Positions 9,425 to 17,632 of a stretch of 64,000 nt of DNA are shown piece after piece (position 1 is the stretch's first letter; each line of letters opens with the position of its first letter). The notes below the pieces were generated by a model. The model was not told the origin of the DNA and did no database searches. It worked only from the letters and a program-made list of their open reading frames with translations. The stretch spans positions 1 to 64,000 of the forward strand of contig NZ_JACB01000037.1 in NCBI RefSeq assembly GCF_000520975.1. Direction: 5' to 3'. The position numbers were made by a program, and so were the translations under genes. This DNA comes from Aquimarina megaterium XH134. Lineage in GTDB: Bacteria > Bacteroidota > Bacteroidia > Flavobacteriales > Flavobacteriaceae.

Positions 9425-9805
9425 ATTAAATGGTTTTAGAAATGATTAATTGATTTAATTTTTAGGTACAGAAGAAAGTAGTTTTGTTTACATGATTTCT
9501 AGATTTTTATAGTTAAAATTAATGGTATTTCTATATTGTCTTTTTAATATATCTGAAAGAAAATTATGGGCAAAATATTTTTATTGAAATCTGTGAAAGT
9601 GATTATTATTTTGTAACTAAAAAAACGATAATTGTTTTAGAGTGTAACCACATTTGCTTGATATTGATTAATAAATGTAATTAAAAAATACTTATATTGT
9701 TATAAAATGAAACTTTTGTAGAGCGATTTTACGTCGTATTTTGATTTTGTAGGCGATTTTCATCTTTTTTTAGCCTCTTTTTTTTATTTTCATTATTTTC
9801 GGCCA
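9425..9805. other. Divergent promoter region between SPFH gene and apt
   Basis: This AT-rich gap of 381 bp contains long T runs near the apt end and a TATTTTCG sequence at 9794-9801 that resembles a Bacteroidota -7 box only 4 bp before the apt ATG. No gene or clear operator was seen. Confidence 0.35.
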
Positions 9806-10318
9806 ATGAATTTACAAGATTATATCAGGGATATTTCTGACTTTCCCAAACCTGGAATTTTATTTAAAGACATTACTCCTTTATTAGCAAATCACAAAGC
9901 TTTGGTAAGTTGCGCGGATCAATTAGTTGGTTTATGTCCAGACGGTATTAAGATTGATAAGGTAATTGGTATAGAAGCCAGAGGATTTATTATAGGAAGT
10001 ATGATTGCAGAACGTTTACAAGCAGGATTTATACCTGTTCGAAAAAAAGGAAAGTTGCCCTATGATGTAAAATCAAAGAGTTACGGCTTAGAATATGGAG
10101 AAGATACATTAGAAATCCATATCGATGCTATCAAAGCCGGGGAACATGTGTTGATTCATGATGATGTACTGGCTACCGGAGGAACTGCTAAAGCTGTATG
10201 TGATCTGGTTAAAGAACTGGGTGGAGTAGTAGTACAATGCAATTTTATTATGGAGCTGGAATTTCTTAACGGAAAAGATAAACTAGATGTTCCCAGATCT
10301 GCTCTTTTAAAATATTAA
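9806..10318 (+). CDS. apt: Adenine phosphoribosyltransferase
   Basis: The 170-residue protein converts adenine and PRPP to AMP plus pyrophosphate in purine salvage in the cytoplasm. It has the full family layout: N-terminal DFPKPGILFKDITPLL, the GIEARGFIIGSMIAE segment, and the PRPP-binding loop VLIHDDVLATGGTAKA near residues 115-130. Its length is normal for bacterial Apt. It is monocistronic and ends at a strong bidirectional hairpin. A TATTTTCG box ends 4 bp before the ATG, so the transcript could have a very short leader. Confidence 0.96.
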   Translation: MNLQDYIRDISDFPKPGILFKDITPLLANHKALVSCADQLVGLCPDGIKIDKVIGIEARGFIIGSMIAERLQAGFIPVRKKGKLPYDVKSKSYGLEYGEDTLEIHIDAIKAGEHVLIHDDVLATGGTAKAVCDLVKELGGVVVQCNFIMELEFLNGKDKLDVPRSALLKY

Positions 10319-10328
10319 TGATAAAAAA

Positions 10329-10353
10329 AAGCCTTCAAAAAAGATGAAGGCTT
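10329..10353. terminator. Bidirectional terminator between apt and the 10375-11187 gene
   Basis: The stem AAGCCTTC/GAAGGCTT has a 9-base loop with A-rich and T-rich flanks. It lies between two converging genes. Confidence 0.8.
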
Positions 10354-10374
10354 ATATTGTTTTTTATAAGAAAT

Positions 10375-11187
10375 TTATTCTTTGGTAGTGGCTATAATAG
10401 CACCATCTTTGGCTTTGTCACCATAAATACTAATGGCAGTTTCTGGTTTAAGAAAATCTACTTCGGCTAACTTATCCGACTTTGCAAGCGTATCCAGAGT
10501 GTTAAAATCAGCTTCCTTTCCGTCAATAATAATTAGCTTTTCAATATCAGGATTGTCTACAAAATTATATCTTTTGGATTTAAAGTTTTGAAAATGCGGC
10601 ATTTGCTGCCCGTTAAAAAAGAAGTTTCCATCCTCGTCTTCTTCAAAAGTAAAAGATTTCATGATTTGATCCTTTAGTTTTTGTGCATCAAAATGCCCTT
10701 TATAAAATAAAGAGTCATTCTCTTTATCAAAATCAAAAACGAAATTATGCTTCTTCATAATGCTATCCATATCAATTTGTATGTGACTAAAGCCCGACTG
10801 ATTTTTCCAGGCGGCAATGTCAAACATACCAGAGTTTGAGATATACAAATTACCATCTTTATAACCCAATTCTATTTTAGAAATAGGTGTCTTAGAAGAT
10901 GAAGAGTATTGACTTTTCGAATTTCCTTTTTTAAGAACAATACTTAGACTGGTAATCTCTTTTTTGTCATTAAATTCTATTTTTTTGATAAGCAATTCGA
11001 TACCATTTTCTAAAAAGAATGCTTTTAAATCCTCTAATTCTTTTTCTGAGGTGTCTTTGTTTATTACCGCAGTTATTTCGTTAGGTTGAACGTTATCAAT
11101 TATCAAATCCTTACTAGAATTTGTTGTAAATGCGGTTAAGGAGAGCATACCTAGCATGCTGATTCCCATAATGATCCATTTTTTCAT
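10375..11187 (-). CDS. Secreted copy of the BlaR1-like sensor tail
   Basis: This 270-residue protein has a signal peptide (LGMLSLTAFTT). Its body aligns by eye with the C-terminal periplasmic part of the M56 protein at 11514-13052. SEKELEDLKAFFLENGIELL matches SKEDLNKVKNTLKNDYSLEV, KEITSLSIVLKKG matches NEITSIKVDISSKKG, and both end in a TonB-plug-like motif (YGDKAKDGAIIATTK here, YGDKAKNGVIEITTK there). The middle is rich in Phe, Asp and Lys and has no known catalytic motif. Being next to the M56/BlaI pair, it may interact with or compete with the sensor; this is inference. No assigned function. Confidence 0.7.
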   Translation of the reverse strand: MKKWIIMGISMLGMLSLTAFTTNSSKDLIIDNVQPNEITAVINKDTSEKELEDLKAFFLENGIELLIKKIEFNDKKEITSLSIVLKKGNSKSQYSSSSKTPISKIELGYKDGNLYISNSGMFDIAAWKNQSGFSHIQIDMDSIMKKHNFVFDFDKENDSLFYKGHFDAQKLKDQIMKSFTFEEDEDGNFFFNGQQMPHFQNFKSKRYNFVDNPDIEKLIIIDGKEADFNTLDTLAKSDKLAEVDFLKPETAISIYGDKAKDGAIIATTKE

Positions 11188-11295
11188 ACTACATATTTTT
11201 GGTTATTTATAGATGATATTACTTCTTCTTTAATTACGAAAAAGAGTTGCTAGTGTTGCAAAAAGAAGTATTTTTTTATGGATAAGACTATGGTG

Positions 11296-11448
11296 TTACC
11301 CCAAAGCTCTTTTGGTAACATATAGTCGCCATCCAAATATGAGAAGTTGTAATTTGGATGCTTTAGCAAGATCCAGGCGCTTTTTGGTAAAACTCGGTAG
11401 AATTACTTTATTAAGTTTGGCGATAAACGAAAAGAAATGTTTTTGCAT
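11296..11448 (-). CDS. Small conserved Bacteroidota protein, 50 residues
   Basis: This short gene runs from the ATG at 11448 to the TAA at 11296-11298. The product is basic, with phrases KLNKVILPSFTKKRLDLAKA and LLIFGWRLYVTKRAL. From memory this matches a very short protein found across Flavobacteriia, often ending in a tryptophan/tyrosine-rich YVT-N/R-AL tail, and sometimes labelled SsrA-binding protein in databases without good reason. It lies between the terminator of the M56 gene and the start of the 10375-11187 gene, on the same strand as both. Conserved length and a sensible basic and aromatic pattern support it; function unknown. Confidence 0.65.
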   Translation of the reverse strand: MQKHFFSFIAKLNKVILPSFTKKRLDLAKASKLQLLIFGWRLYVTKRALG

Positions 11449-11460
11449 GGTCAAAAATAC

Positions 11461-11491
11461 AAAAAACTCACTTGAAGGAAGTGAGTTTTTT
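11461..11491 (-). terminator. Terminator of the BlaI/M56 operon
   Basis: A perfect 13-bp stem (AAAAAACTCACTT with AAGTGAGTTTTTT) and a 5-base loop lie 23 bp past the M56 stop codon. Confidence 0.85.
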
Positions 11492-11513
11492 AAAGATTTA
11501 TGTCTGGATTGAG

Positions 11514-13052
11514 TTAGTTCTTTTTGGTAGTAATTTCGATTACTCCATTTTTTGCTTTATCACCATATTTTTTAATAGCAGATTTTCCTTTAAGGACATT
11601 CATCATTTCTATGGTATCAGAATCTAATTTTTCCATTTCTTTTTTGGTCGTTTTTTTCCCATCTATATAAATTAATGGTTCACCGTCTCTATCACCAGTA
11701 ATGTAAGCAAAGGTTTTGTTGTCATTGGTGTGTATCTCATAAATATCTTTTTGATCTCCATCGCTAAAAATGAACTCATTTTTCTTATCACCAGAATGGA
11801 TTTTCATTGTTTTTCCTTTTTTGGTTTTACCATCCTTATCAACCACCCACACGTAATTTGAGCTATTTCCGGATTGTCCAATTTCGATTTTACCAGTTTC
11901 ACTATTGTATATAATGGCAAAAGAATTAATTGGGGTGTCATTTGATATGGCGTAGTTGGTCGTTCCTTTTTTAGAGGATATGTCTACTTTAATGCTCGTA
12001 ATTTCATTAGCATCATTTCGCTTAATACCAGAAAATTTAACTTCAAGGCTGTAGTCATTTTTTAGAGTGTTTTTGACTTTATTGAGATCTTCTTTTGAAG
12101 AGCTTTTGTCGACTATAAATTCAATAATCTTTTTTCCTCTTTCTTGAATGACAATATTTTCTGAAGCTTTTTGGTTTGTTTTTGTATCCTGTTTGATTCT
12201 AACAACTTCCCGGGTGTTAAAACTCCATAAAAATAGACTTAACAAGGGAAGAATAACAGTGATTTTCCATAACTTCTTACTTTGAGAACTTTGTTTGTTT
12301 AGCATAATAATTCGTTTTTTGATTAATGATTGATAAAAATTATTAGTAATGGTAGAGTAATTATTTGATGATACTTTTAGTAAAGTTAATTGATACTCTT
12401 TTCTAGATGTCATTTGGTTTATAGCTTCTCGATCGGCGATAAATTCTAGGTTCTGCTCCAGGTTTTTTTTGTATAACCAGGCAAAAGGATTGACCCATTG
12501 AAATATGAGAAGAAAGTTCACTAGTATTAAATCAAGAGTATGAAATTGCTGAACATGTATTTTTTCATGTTTTAGAATCATATCTAATTCTTCTCGAGAA
12601 TGTAATACTGGATTGTATACGATCGTATTAAAAAAAGAAAAAGGAGCGATATCCTGAGTAACTTCAATAAAATTGAAACCGTCTTTTTTTCTGCCTTGAT
12701 GATGTGCTAGTAATTTCTTTAAGGATAACAGTTGCAGGCCAAAACGAGATAGAAATATAAAGGCACCCAGGCCATAAAGTATAGATCCAATTAACCACCA
12801 GTTTATAGTTTCGGGAATTGCATTTTCTGAACCAGATAGATGTGTTCCTGTTACATAAAAGTCTGGATTTTCAATAAACTTAATGGTTGTAAACTCTATG
12901 AATGGTAATAGTATAGATGTGATGATACCAACCAATAGAAAATGCCTGTTTATTGTGAAAAAGGTGTCTTTTCTAAGTAGTAAAAAATAAACTCCGTAAA
13001 ATGTCGAAAGTAAAATACTGGCTTTTAAAAGATAAATTAAGAAGGTTTCCAT
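11514..13052 (-). CDS. BlaR1/M56-family membrane metalloprotease sensor
   Basis: This 512-residue protein has about four membrane segments: YLLKASILLSTFYGVYFLLL, HFLLVGIITSILLPFI, WLIGSILYGLGAFIFL, and a later one near VILPLLSLFLW. A cytoplasmic M56 zinc protease loop carries HEKIH (HExxH) and EFIADREA as the third-ligand region. In BlaR1 and MecR1, ligand sensing outside activates this loop, which leads to cleavage of the BlaI-type repressor encoded just upstream. The extracytoplasmic part is not a penicillin-binding domain; it is a repeat-like domain ending in a TonB-plug-like motif (YGDKAKNGVIEITTK). The signal sensed is therefore unknown. It follows the BlaI-like gene by 3 bp in one operon. 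Confidence 0.88.
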   Translation of the reverse strand: METFLIYLLKASILLSTFYGVYFLLLRKDTFFTINRHFLLVGIITSILLPFIEFTTIKFIENPDFYVTGTHLSGSENAIPETINWWLIGSILYGLGAFIFLSRFGLQLLSLKKLLAHHQGRKKDGFNFIEVTQDIAPFSFFNTIVYNPVLHSREELDMILKHEKIHVQQFHTLDLILVNFLLIFQWVNPFAWLYKKNLEQNLEFIADREAINQMTSRKEYQLTLLKVSSNNYSTITNNFYQSLIKKRIIMLNKQSSQSKKLWKITVILPLLSLFLWSFNTREVVRIKQDTKTNQKASENIVIQERGKKIIEFIVDKSSSKEDLNKVKNTLKNDYSLEVKFSGIKRNDANEITSIKVDISSKKGTTNYAISNDTPINSFAIIYNSETGKIEIGQSGNSSNYVWVVDKDGKTKKGKTMKIHSGDKKNEFIFSDGDQKDIYEIHTNDNKTFAYITGDRDGEPLIYIDGKKTTKKEMEKLDSDTIEMMNVLKGKSAIKKYGDKAKNGVIEITTKKN

Positions 13053-13055
13053 AGC

Positions 13056-13412
13056 TTATTTTTCTTTTTCTATTACTTTTAAAATCTCTCGTAACTCATC
13101 TGCAGTTATTTTCTCTTCTTTAGCAAAAAAGGAAACCATGTTTTTATACGAGTCGTTAAAATATTGTTTCATGGCTTTACTTACAAAATTGCTGCGATAT
13201 TCTTCTTTTGTAATAATAGGGAAGTACTGATGTGTTTTCCCATATGCTTGATGACCTACATATTTTTTATCCTCAAGATTACGTATAATCGTGGATACGG
13301 TGTTGTAATGTACGGCATGATTTAATTCGGCCTGAACCTCTTTTGCGAAAGCTTTTTTTAGCTTCCATAATGCCTGCATGATTTCTTCTTCTTTATTAGT
13401 AAGTTTTTCCAT
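13056..13412 (-). CDS. BlaI/MecI/CopY-family repressor
   Basis: The 118-residue winged-helix regulator begins MEKLTNKEEEIMQALWKLKK and contains the HTH segment HYNTVSTIIRNLEDKKYV, typical of BlaI-type dimeric repressors. The C-terminal half (about 80-118) would be the dimerisation region containing the cleavage site. It is the first gene of the operon with the M56 protease. Three dyad repeats lying 30-85 bp upstream of its start are excellent candidates for its own operator, so autoregulation relieved by the M56 partner is expected. Family known, targets inferred. Confidence 0.92.
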   Translation of the reverse strand: MEKLTNKEEEIMQALWKLKKAFAKEVQAELNHAVHYNTVSTIIRNLEDKKYVGHQAYGKTHQYFPIITKEEYRSNFVSKAMKQYFNDSYKNMVSFFAKEEKITADELREILKVIEKEK

Positions 13413-13441
13413 AAGAGAGTATTAATAATGATCAAAAGTAT

Positions 13442-13497
13442 AACTATAATTCTAGTTTCACAACTATTTTTGTAGTTATTTAACTATTTACGTAGTT
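13442..13497 (-). promoter_or_regulatory. Three phased AACTA-N6-TAGTT dyads, candidate BlaI operators
   Basis: Three 16-bp inverted repeats lie at 13442-13457, 13462-13477 and 13482-13497, each AACTA-N6-TAGTT, with starts exactly 20 bp apart (about two helical turns). The first two spacers differ from the third, but all ten half-site bases are identical in all three. They resemble the known MecI/BlaI operator core (ACTACA-N2-TGTAGT) and lie just upstream of the BlaI-like gene. Confidence 0.75.
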
Positions 13498-13581
13498 GTT
13501 GAAGAAGAAAAGAGGTGATAATTTTACACTTATAGAGTATAGAAATGCTTTTTTGAAGCGACTTTTTTGTTTTGTGTAAAC

Positions 13582-13596
13582 TACTGTATTACAGTA
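13582..13596. promoter_or_regulatory. Perfect 15-bp palindrome upstream of the first M57 gene
   Basis: TACTGTATTACAGTA is a perfect palindrome with one central base, 108 bp before the start of the gene at 13705. It could be an operator. I did not find an exact copy before the second M57 gene. Confidence 0.35.
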
Positions 13597-13704
13597 AGAA
13601 AAATGTGACTTATCATCAATTTGTTAATAAAAAAATTTTTCGTTATGTAAATGGAATGTTAAATTTATCACAATAAAATAACACAAACTTAACTTTTATT
13701 TAGA

Positions 13705-14565
13705 ATGAGAAGAATCAAATCTTTAGTGATAGCCACTGCAATGGCTATTACACTAACGCTGGTGTCTTGCGATAAAGACCAGGTTAATACTCCCGTTGAA
13801 GAATCCTCTTTGGTTGTTGAAAAAGATGTTTTAAACAAAATCACAACATTACATTTTAATCCTAACGGCATAGAAAAAGTAATGGTTAATGATATTGACG
13901 GCACTAAAAAAACAATGTATCGTATTGAAGATGATATCATGTTGTCAAAGTCTCAAATAATGGATATGGGGCTTCACGGTGGGATTCAAAATAAGCAGTA
14001 TAGAACTAATAATTTGGTAACATCAACTAATGTTATTCGTGTAGTGGGGTATACGGGTAATAATCAATATGGATTAAGTTCTACTGCACGAACAGGTCTG
14101 CAGTATGCTGTTAATAATTACAATAATGAAAACCTTAGTATTAGGTTTATCGTATCTTTTGGAACAAACTGGGGACCTAATGATATCTTGGTATATGTCG
14201 ATAATAGCATAAATCCAGATCCAAACAGATCTGCAGGGATTGCAGGTTTTCCTAGTAATGGATATCCTTTTACAAGAGTTAGAATTAATAACGGAGCTAA
14301 TTTAACACAAACAAATCAGCAACTAGAACATTTATTAGCGCACGAAATTGGGCACTGTATAGGATTTAGACATACAGATTGGGATACCAGAAAAACGTGT
14401 GGAGAAAACAGCAATGAAGGAGTAAGTAATGTTGGTCTTGTATATATTCCGGGAACAGCTGGTCCTGGTGGTGACCCAAATTCTATAATGAATGCTTGTT
14501 ACCCTGCAAATACCGATGGAGAGTGGAGTAATCTGGATAGGGTAGCATTAAACTACCTTTACTAA
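13705..14565 (+). CDS. M57-family (HEIGH) zinc metalloprotease lipoprotein, copy 1
   Basis: This 286-residue lipoprotein has a lipobox cysteine in LTLVSCDKD. The C-terminal half is a compact zincin with the ligand set H213, H217 and H223 in HEIGHCIGFRH (HExxHxxGxxH), preceded by TQTNQQLEHLLA and followed by TDWDTRKTCGE. This fits the M57 'dual-action HEIGH' peptidase family. It should act in the periplasm or at the cell surface; the substrate is unknown. The N-terminal about 110 residues (FNPNGIEKVMVNDIDGTKKT) may be a propeptide. A close paralogue lies at 17633-18493, across a LytTR two-component pair. It ends at a hairpin terminator at 14598-14623. Confidence 0.88.
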   Translation: MRRIKSLVIATAMAITLTLVSCDKDQVNTPVEESSLVVEKDVLNKITTLHFNPNGIEKVMVNDIDGTKKTMYRIEDDIMLSKSQIMDMGLHGGIQNKQYRTNNLVTSTNVIRVVGYTGNNQYGLSSTARTGLQYAVNNYNNENLSIRFIVSFGTNWGPNDILVYVDNSINPDPNRSAGIAGFPSNGYPFTRVRINNGANLTQTNQQLEHLLAHEIGHCIGFRHTDWDTRKTCGENSNEGVSNVGLVYIPGTAGPGGDPNSIMNACYPANTDGEWSNLDRVALNYLY

Positions 14566-14597
14566 TTTGCTGGTCGAAAGTATATTTAGATATAGAT

Positions 14598-14623
14598 AAA
14601 AGACTGCCTTTTGGTAGTCTTTT
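14598..14623. terminator. Terminator between M57 copy 1 and the LytTR regulator
   Basis: The stem AAAAGACTGCC/GGTAGTCTTTT has a 4-base loop and serves the two converging genes. Confidence 0.75.
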
Positions 14624-14668
14624 ATTATTTTATAATAATACGGTACGATATAAATAACAGGAGTGTTT

Positions 14669-15418
14669 TTAGATGCGTTTAAGAAGTTCTCGTTTCTTAT
14701 CTCTGGAGATAGATAATGTTTTTCCGTCACTCATTACAATATGCCCTCCATCATCATTACTTAACAATTTGAGGTAATGGATATTGATAAGATTAGATTT
14801 ATGGATCCTGAAAAAGTTAGGTTGTGTTAGCTTTTCCTCAAAAAACTTAAGATTTTTTGATACTACCATCTGTGGTTGATTATTAAGAATTATAGAAGTG
14901 TAGTTGCCCTCTGCAATACAATACATAATGTCTTCAATTTTGATAACATGTAGCCCTCTGGCATCTGATAATGTGATCTGTGGAGATTCTCTTAAATTAT
15001 ACAGGTTTTTTAAGTTTTCTTCTACACTGCTCTTAGAAGCTGCTTCTTTACTTATATATTGAGTTACCTTGTTAACAGCTTCTTTTAGTTTTATAGGGTC
15101 TACTGGCTTTAAAAGATAATCAATAGCATCATACTTGTACCCTTTTAATGCATATTCATCATGCGCAGATATGAAAATTATTTTGAAATCCATAAGCTCA
15201 TGACTAGGGATCATATCAAAAATAGTACTGTTTCCTAACTGAATGTCTAAAAACACAATATCGGGATTAAATTCTTTGAAGAGTTTTCTCATTGATGTTT
15301 TGTCCCACCCTTCGCCAATCACTTCTACTTCTGGGCAATAGTTTTGTAATAGAACTTTTAAGCTATTTCTTGCCATTTTTTCATCATCTATAATGACGCA
15401 TTTAAGTGATGTACTCAT
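14669..15418 (-). CDS. LytTR-family response regulator
   Basis: This 249-residue cytoplasmic regulator has an N-terminal receiver domain with acidic residues D11 and D12, phospho-acceptor D58 (DIVFLDIQ) and the conserved Lys in YLLKPVDP. A C-terminal LytTR DNA-binding domain (about 145-249) includes IMYCIAEGNYTSI and FRIHKSNLINIHYL. Its cognate kinase is the gene 6 bp upstream (15425-17299). The pair is flanked on both sides by M57 protease genes pointing the other way, which makes those genes plausible targets; not shown. Confidence 0.94.
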   Translation of the reverse strand: MSTSLKCVIIDDEKMARNSLKVLLQNYCPEVEVIGEGWDKTSMRKLFKEFNPDIVFLDIQLGNSTIFDMIPSHELMDFKIIFISAHDEYALKGYKYDAIDYLLKPVDPIKLKEAVNKVTQYISKEAASKSSVEENLKNLYNLRESPQITLSDARGLHVIKIEDIMYCIAEGNYTSIILNNQPQMVVSKNLKFFEEKLTQPNFFRIHKSNLINIHYLKLLSNDDGGHIVMSDGKTLSISRDKKRELLKRI

Positions 15419-15424
15419 AAACTA

Positions 15425-17299
15425 TTAATTTATAATTGGTAGATTAACGGTAACCCTGGTGCCTCTTGATTTTTTATTATCATCCAACAAATCTGTAATT
15501 TTCATAGACGTTTTTTTATATCCTACCTTTCTAAGAAGCTTTATCCTTTCTGCTGTATTTCCTGATGCAATTGATAAATTGGTAGTGTTTTTTGATTTTT
15601 TATTTAATTTGGCAGATTTTTTTCTGCCAATACCATTATCCTCGATAATGCATTGTATACTATTTTTCTTTTTTTGAAATGAAAGCTTTAGTATTTTTTT
15701 ATTTTTAGAACTTAACCCGTGTATAACAGCATTTTCGAGATGCGGTTGAATAATCATAGAAGGTATTTTAGGGTTAAGCTCTATTAAATTCTCATCAATT
15801 GTTAGGTTTAACTCAAATTGATCCTCAAATCGTTTGTTTTCTAGAGTTATATAGGTCTTGATAATCTCTAATTCTTCCTTAAAACTAATGTATAGACTAT
15901 CTGAGTTAGATAGTATTTTTCGAATTAATTGAGAAAGTTCTCTCATATGTTCACTGGCTTCGAATTTATCTTTTTGAAGAATATAACTTTGCAATGTATT
16001 GAATGAGTTAAACAAGAAATGTGGATTCATTATTGATCGTAATGATTTTAATCTAACCAAACTTATTTCTTCGTTGAGTTGTGATATTTTTAACCTGCTT
16101 TTTTGATAAATAGTTAAAAAAAACAAGATGCATATTATAGTGATAACTCCCGAACTTAAGGCGAGAATTTTACTATTGTAAACTTGTTTATTTGTTTTTT
16201 GATTTTTCTTCTCCAAATTAGTAATTAGTTTGTTTTTTTCGGCTAGTATTTTATTATACTCTGATCGGGCAATCTCTTTTTTAAGATTATGTTCATTAAA
16301 TTTTTGAAGATAGTTTTCTTTAGCTTTTAAGTATTGAATAGCCTTTTTTAATTCTCCTTTGATTTCATAAATTTCTGCCAAATCATTTAAACTCATTAGA
16401 TTAGAAGGAGGGTAGGCGTTCTCTGTGTAACTTATAGATTTCTTGTAATAATCAATTGCCTTGTCTAGATGACCTAGCTTATAATTTAATTCTCCTACTG
16501 TGTTGAAGAAAAATGATCCAAACTGTTCTTTTTTACTATCTGTAATATTATTTAGATCAATATATTTATCAATAACTCTCGACGCTTCTTTTAGTTTATT
16601 CTGCTTGATATAACCATAAGCAACATTATTTGCAGCTATTTCCAGGGAATTGTCTCCCTTTGGATTTTTTTCAAGAATACGTATGGCCTTATTAGAAAAA
16701 TAAGCCATCGAATCGGGATTTGTTTTTTCGAATGTAGAAGAAATATTTAGAAGCGAAATAGCCATCCTGTGCTCTTCATTTGGTTTAATATACTTAAACG
16801 AAATCTTAAAATTTTCCCTGGCAAGCTCTGGTTCTAACAACTCATTGAATAGTGTTCCCTGATTAATTAGAATGTGCCATTTAAAAGGTTCTTTTTCAGT
16901 AGCGTTAGAAAGATCAATAGCTTTGTTGTAATATTCTAAAGCTTGCGAGTATTGATCTTTTTTTTGCATTTGCCAGGCTAGCATAGCGCATACTTCTATA
17001 CGACAATTAATATTGTCGTTATCTGTGCAATACTCTAATAAATCAAATAGCTCACCTGTGTCCGTATTTTTAGATTGATTATATGTGTAGAATCTTAATA
17101 ATGATAGGTCATTTTTGATAATGCTATCTTTATGATTTAACTGCCTTGCCTGTTCTCGTTTTTGTTTAAGATTGATTAAAATTGAATCCTGAACTCTTTT
17201 TTTTGGATCAATCACTGTTGTGTCTTTTGCATAAATTGATACAACAGAGAGCAATTCGAATAGAAAAAACAATACGATAATATACCTGTTTGTTGTCAT
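15425..17299 (-). CDS. TPR-containing LytS-type sensor histidine kinase
   Basis: The 624-residue kinase has a signal peptide, an extracytoplasmic block of tetratricopeptide-like repeats (about 80-340, for example YSQALEYYNKAIDLS and LDKAIDYYKKSISYT) and a coiled coil. One membrane segment (LALSSGVITIICILFFLTIY) follows. The cytoplasmic His_kinase domain has phospho-acceptor H427 in NPHFLFNSFNTLQSY, and the ATPase domain includes IIQPHLENAVIHGL and IEDNGIGRKKS. This layout is common in Bacteroidota. It phosphorylates the LytTR regulator encoded 6 bp downstream. The ligand of the TPR part is unknown. Confidence 0.93.
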   Translation of the reverse strand: MTTNRYIIVLFFLFELLSVVSIYAKDTTVIDPKKRVQDSILINLKQKREQARQLNHKDSIIKNDLSLLRFYTYNQSKNTDTGELFDLLEYCTDNDNINCRIEVCAMLAWQMQKKDQYSQALEYYNKAIDLSNATEKEPFKWHILINQGTLFNELLEPELARENFKISFKYIKPNEEHRMAISLLNISSTFEKTNPDSMAYFSNKAIRILEKNPKGDNSLEIAANNVAYGYIKQNKLKEASRVIDKYIDLNNITDSKKEQFGSFFFNTVGELNYKLGHLDKAIDYYKKSISYTENAYPPSNLMSLNDLAEIYEIKGELKKAIQYLKAKENYLQKFNEHNLKKEIARSEYNKILAEKNKLITNLEKKNQKTNKQVYNSKILALSSGVITIICILFFLTIYQKSRLKISQLNEEISLVRLKSLRSIMNPHFLFNSFNTLQSYILQKDKFEASEHMRELSQLIRKILSNSDSLYISFKEELEIIKTYITLENKRFEDQFELNLTIDENLIELNPKIPSMIIQPHLENAVIHGLSSKNKKILKLSFQKKKNSIQCIIEDNGIGRKKSAKLNKKSKNTTNLSIASGNTAERIKLLRKVGYKKTSMKITDLLDDNKKSRGTRVTVNLPIIN

Positions 17300-17632
17300 A
17301 TCTGTGATATATGGTAAGTAAAATTACGAAACTAATAAAGTTATACAGTATGTATTGCAATTTTGTTGTTTACAAAAAATGAATTGTGATTGGTGTAAAT
17401 AAATCTATTATTAATGAAATAAGTTGTAGAGCATATCTTGTGAATACCAGATAAAACCATACATATTAAAGTGTTATTGCGCTTTTAACGTTAAAGAAAT
17501 ACGGGTTTGTTACTGTTTATTGTCAAAAAATAGCAGTTTATGTAAAGAAATCGACGGTTTGTGTATTATGATTAAGTTTTAAGAAAATTTAAGAATATAT
17601 TGTTAAAGTTTTAACATAATAATACAAACTCA
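17300..17632. other. Divergent promoter region between kinase and M57 copy 2
   Basis: This 333-bp AT-rich gap must hold promoters for the kinase operon (minus) and the second M57 gene (plus). No small gene was seen. Short TACAGT/ACTGTT-like words occur but form no clear dyad that I can defend. Confidence 0.35.

Noticed and set aside
15459..15677. Plus-strand open frame opposite the histidine kinase
   Set aside because: It is the antisense shadow of the ATPase-domain coding region.
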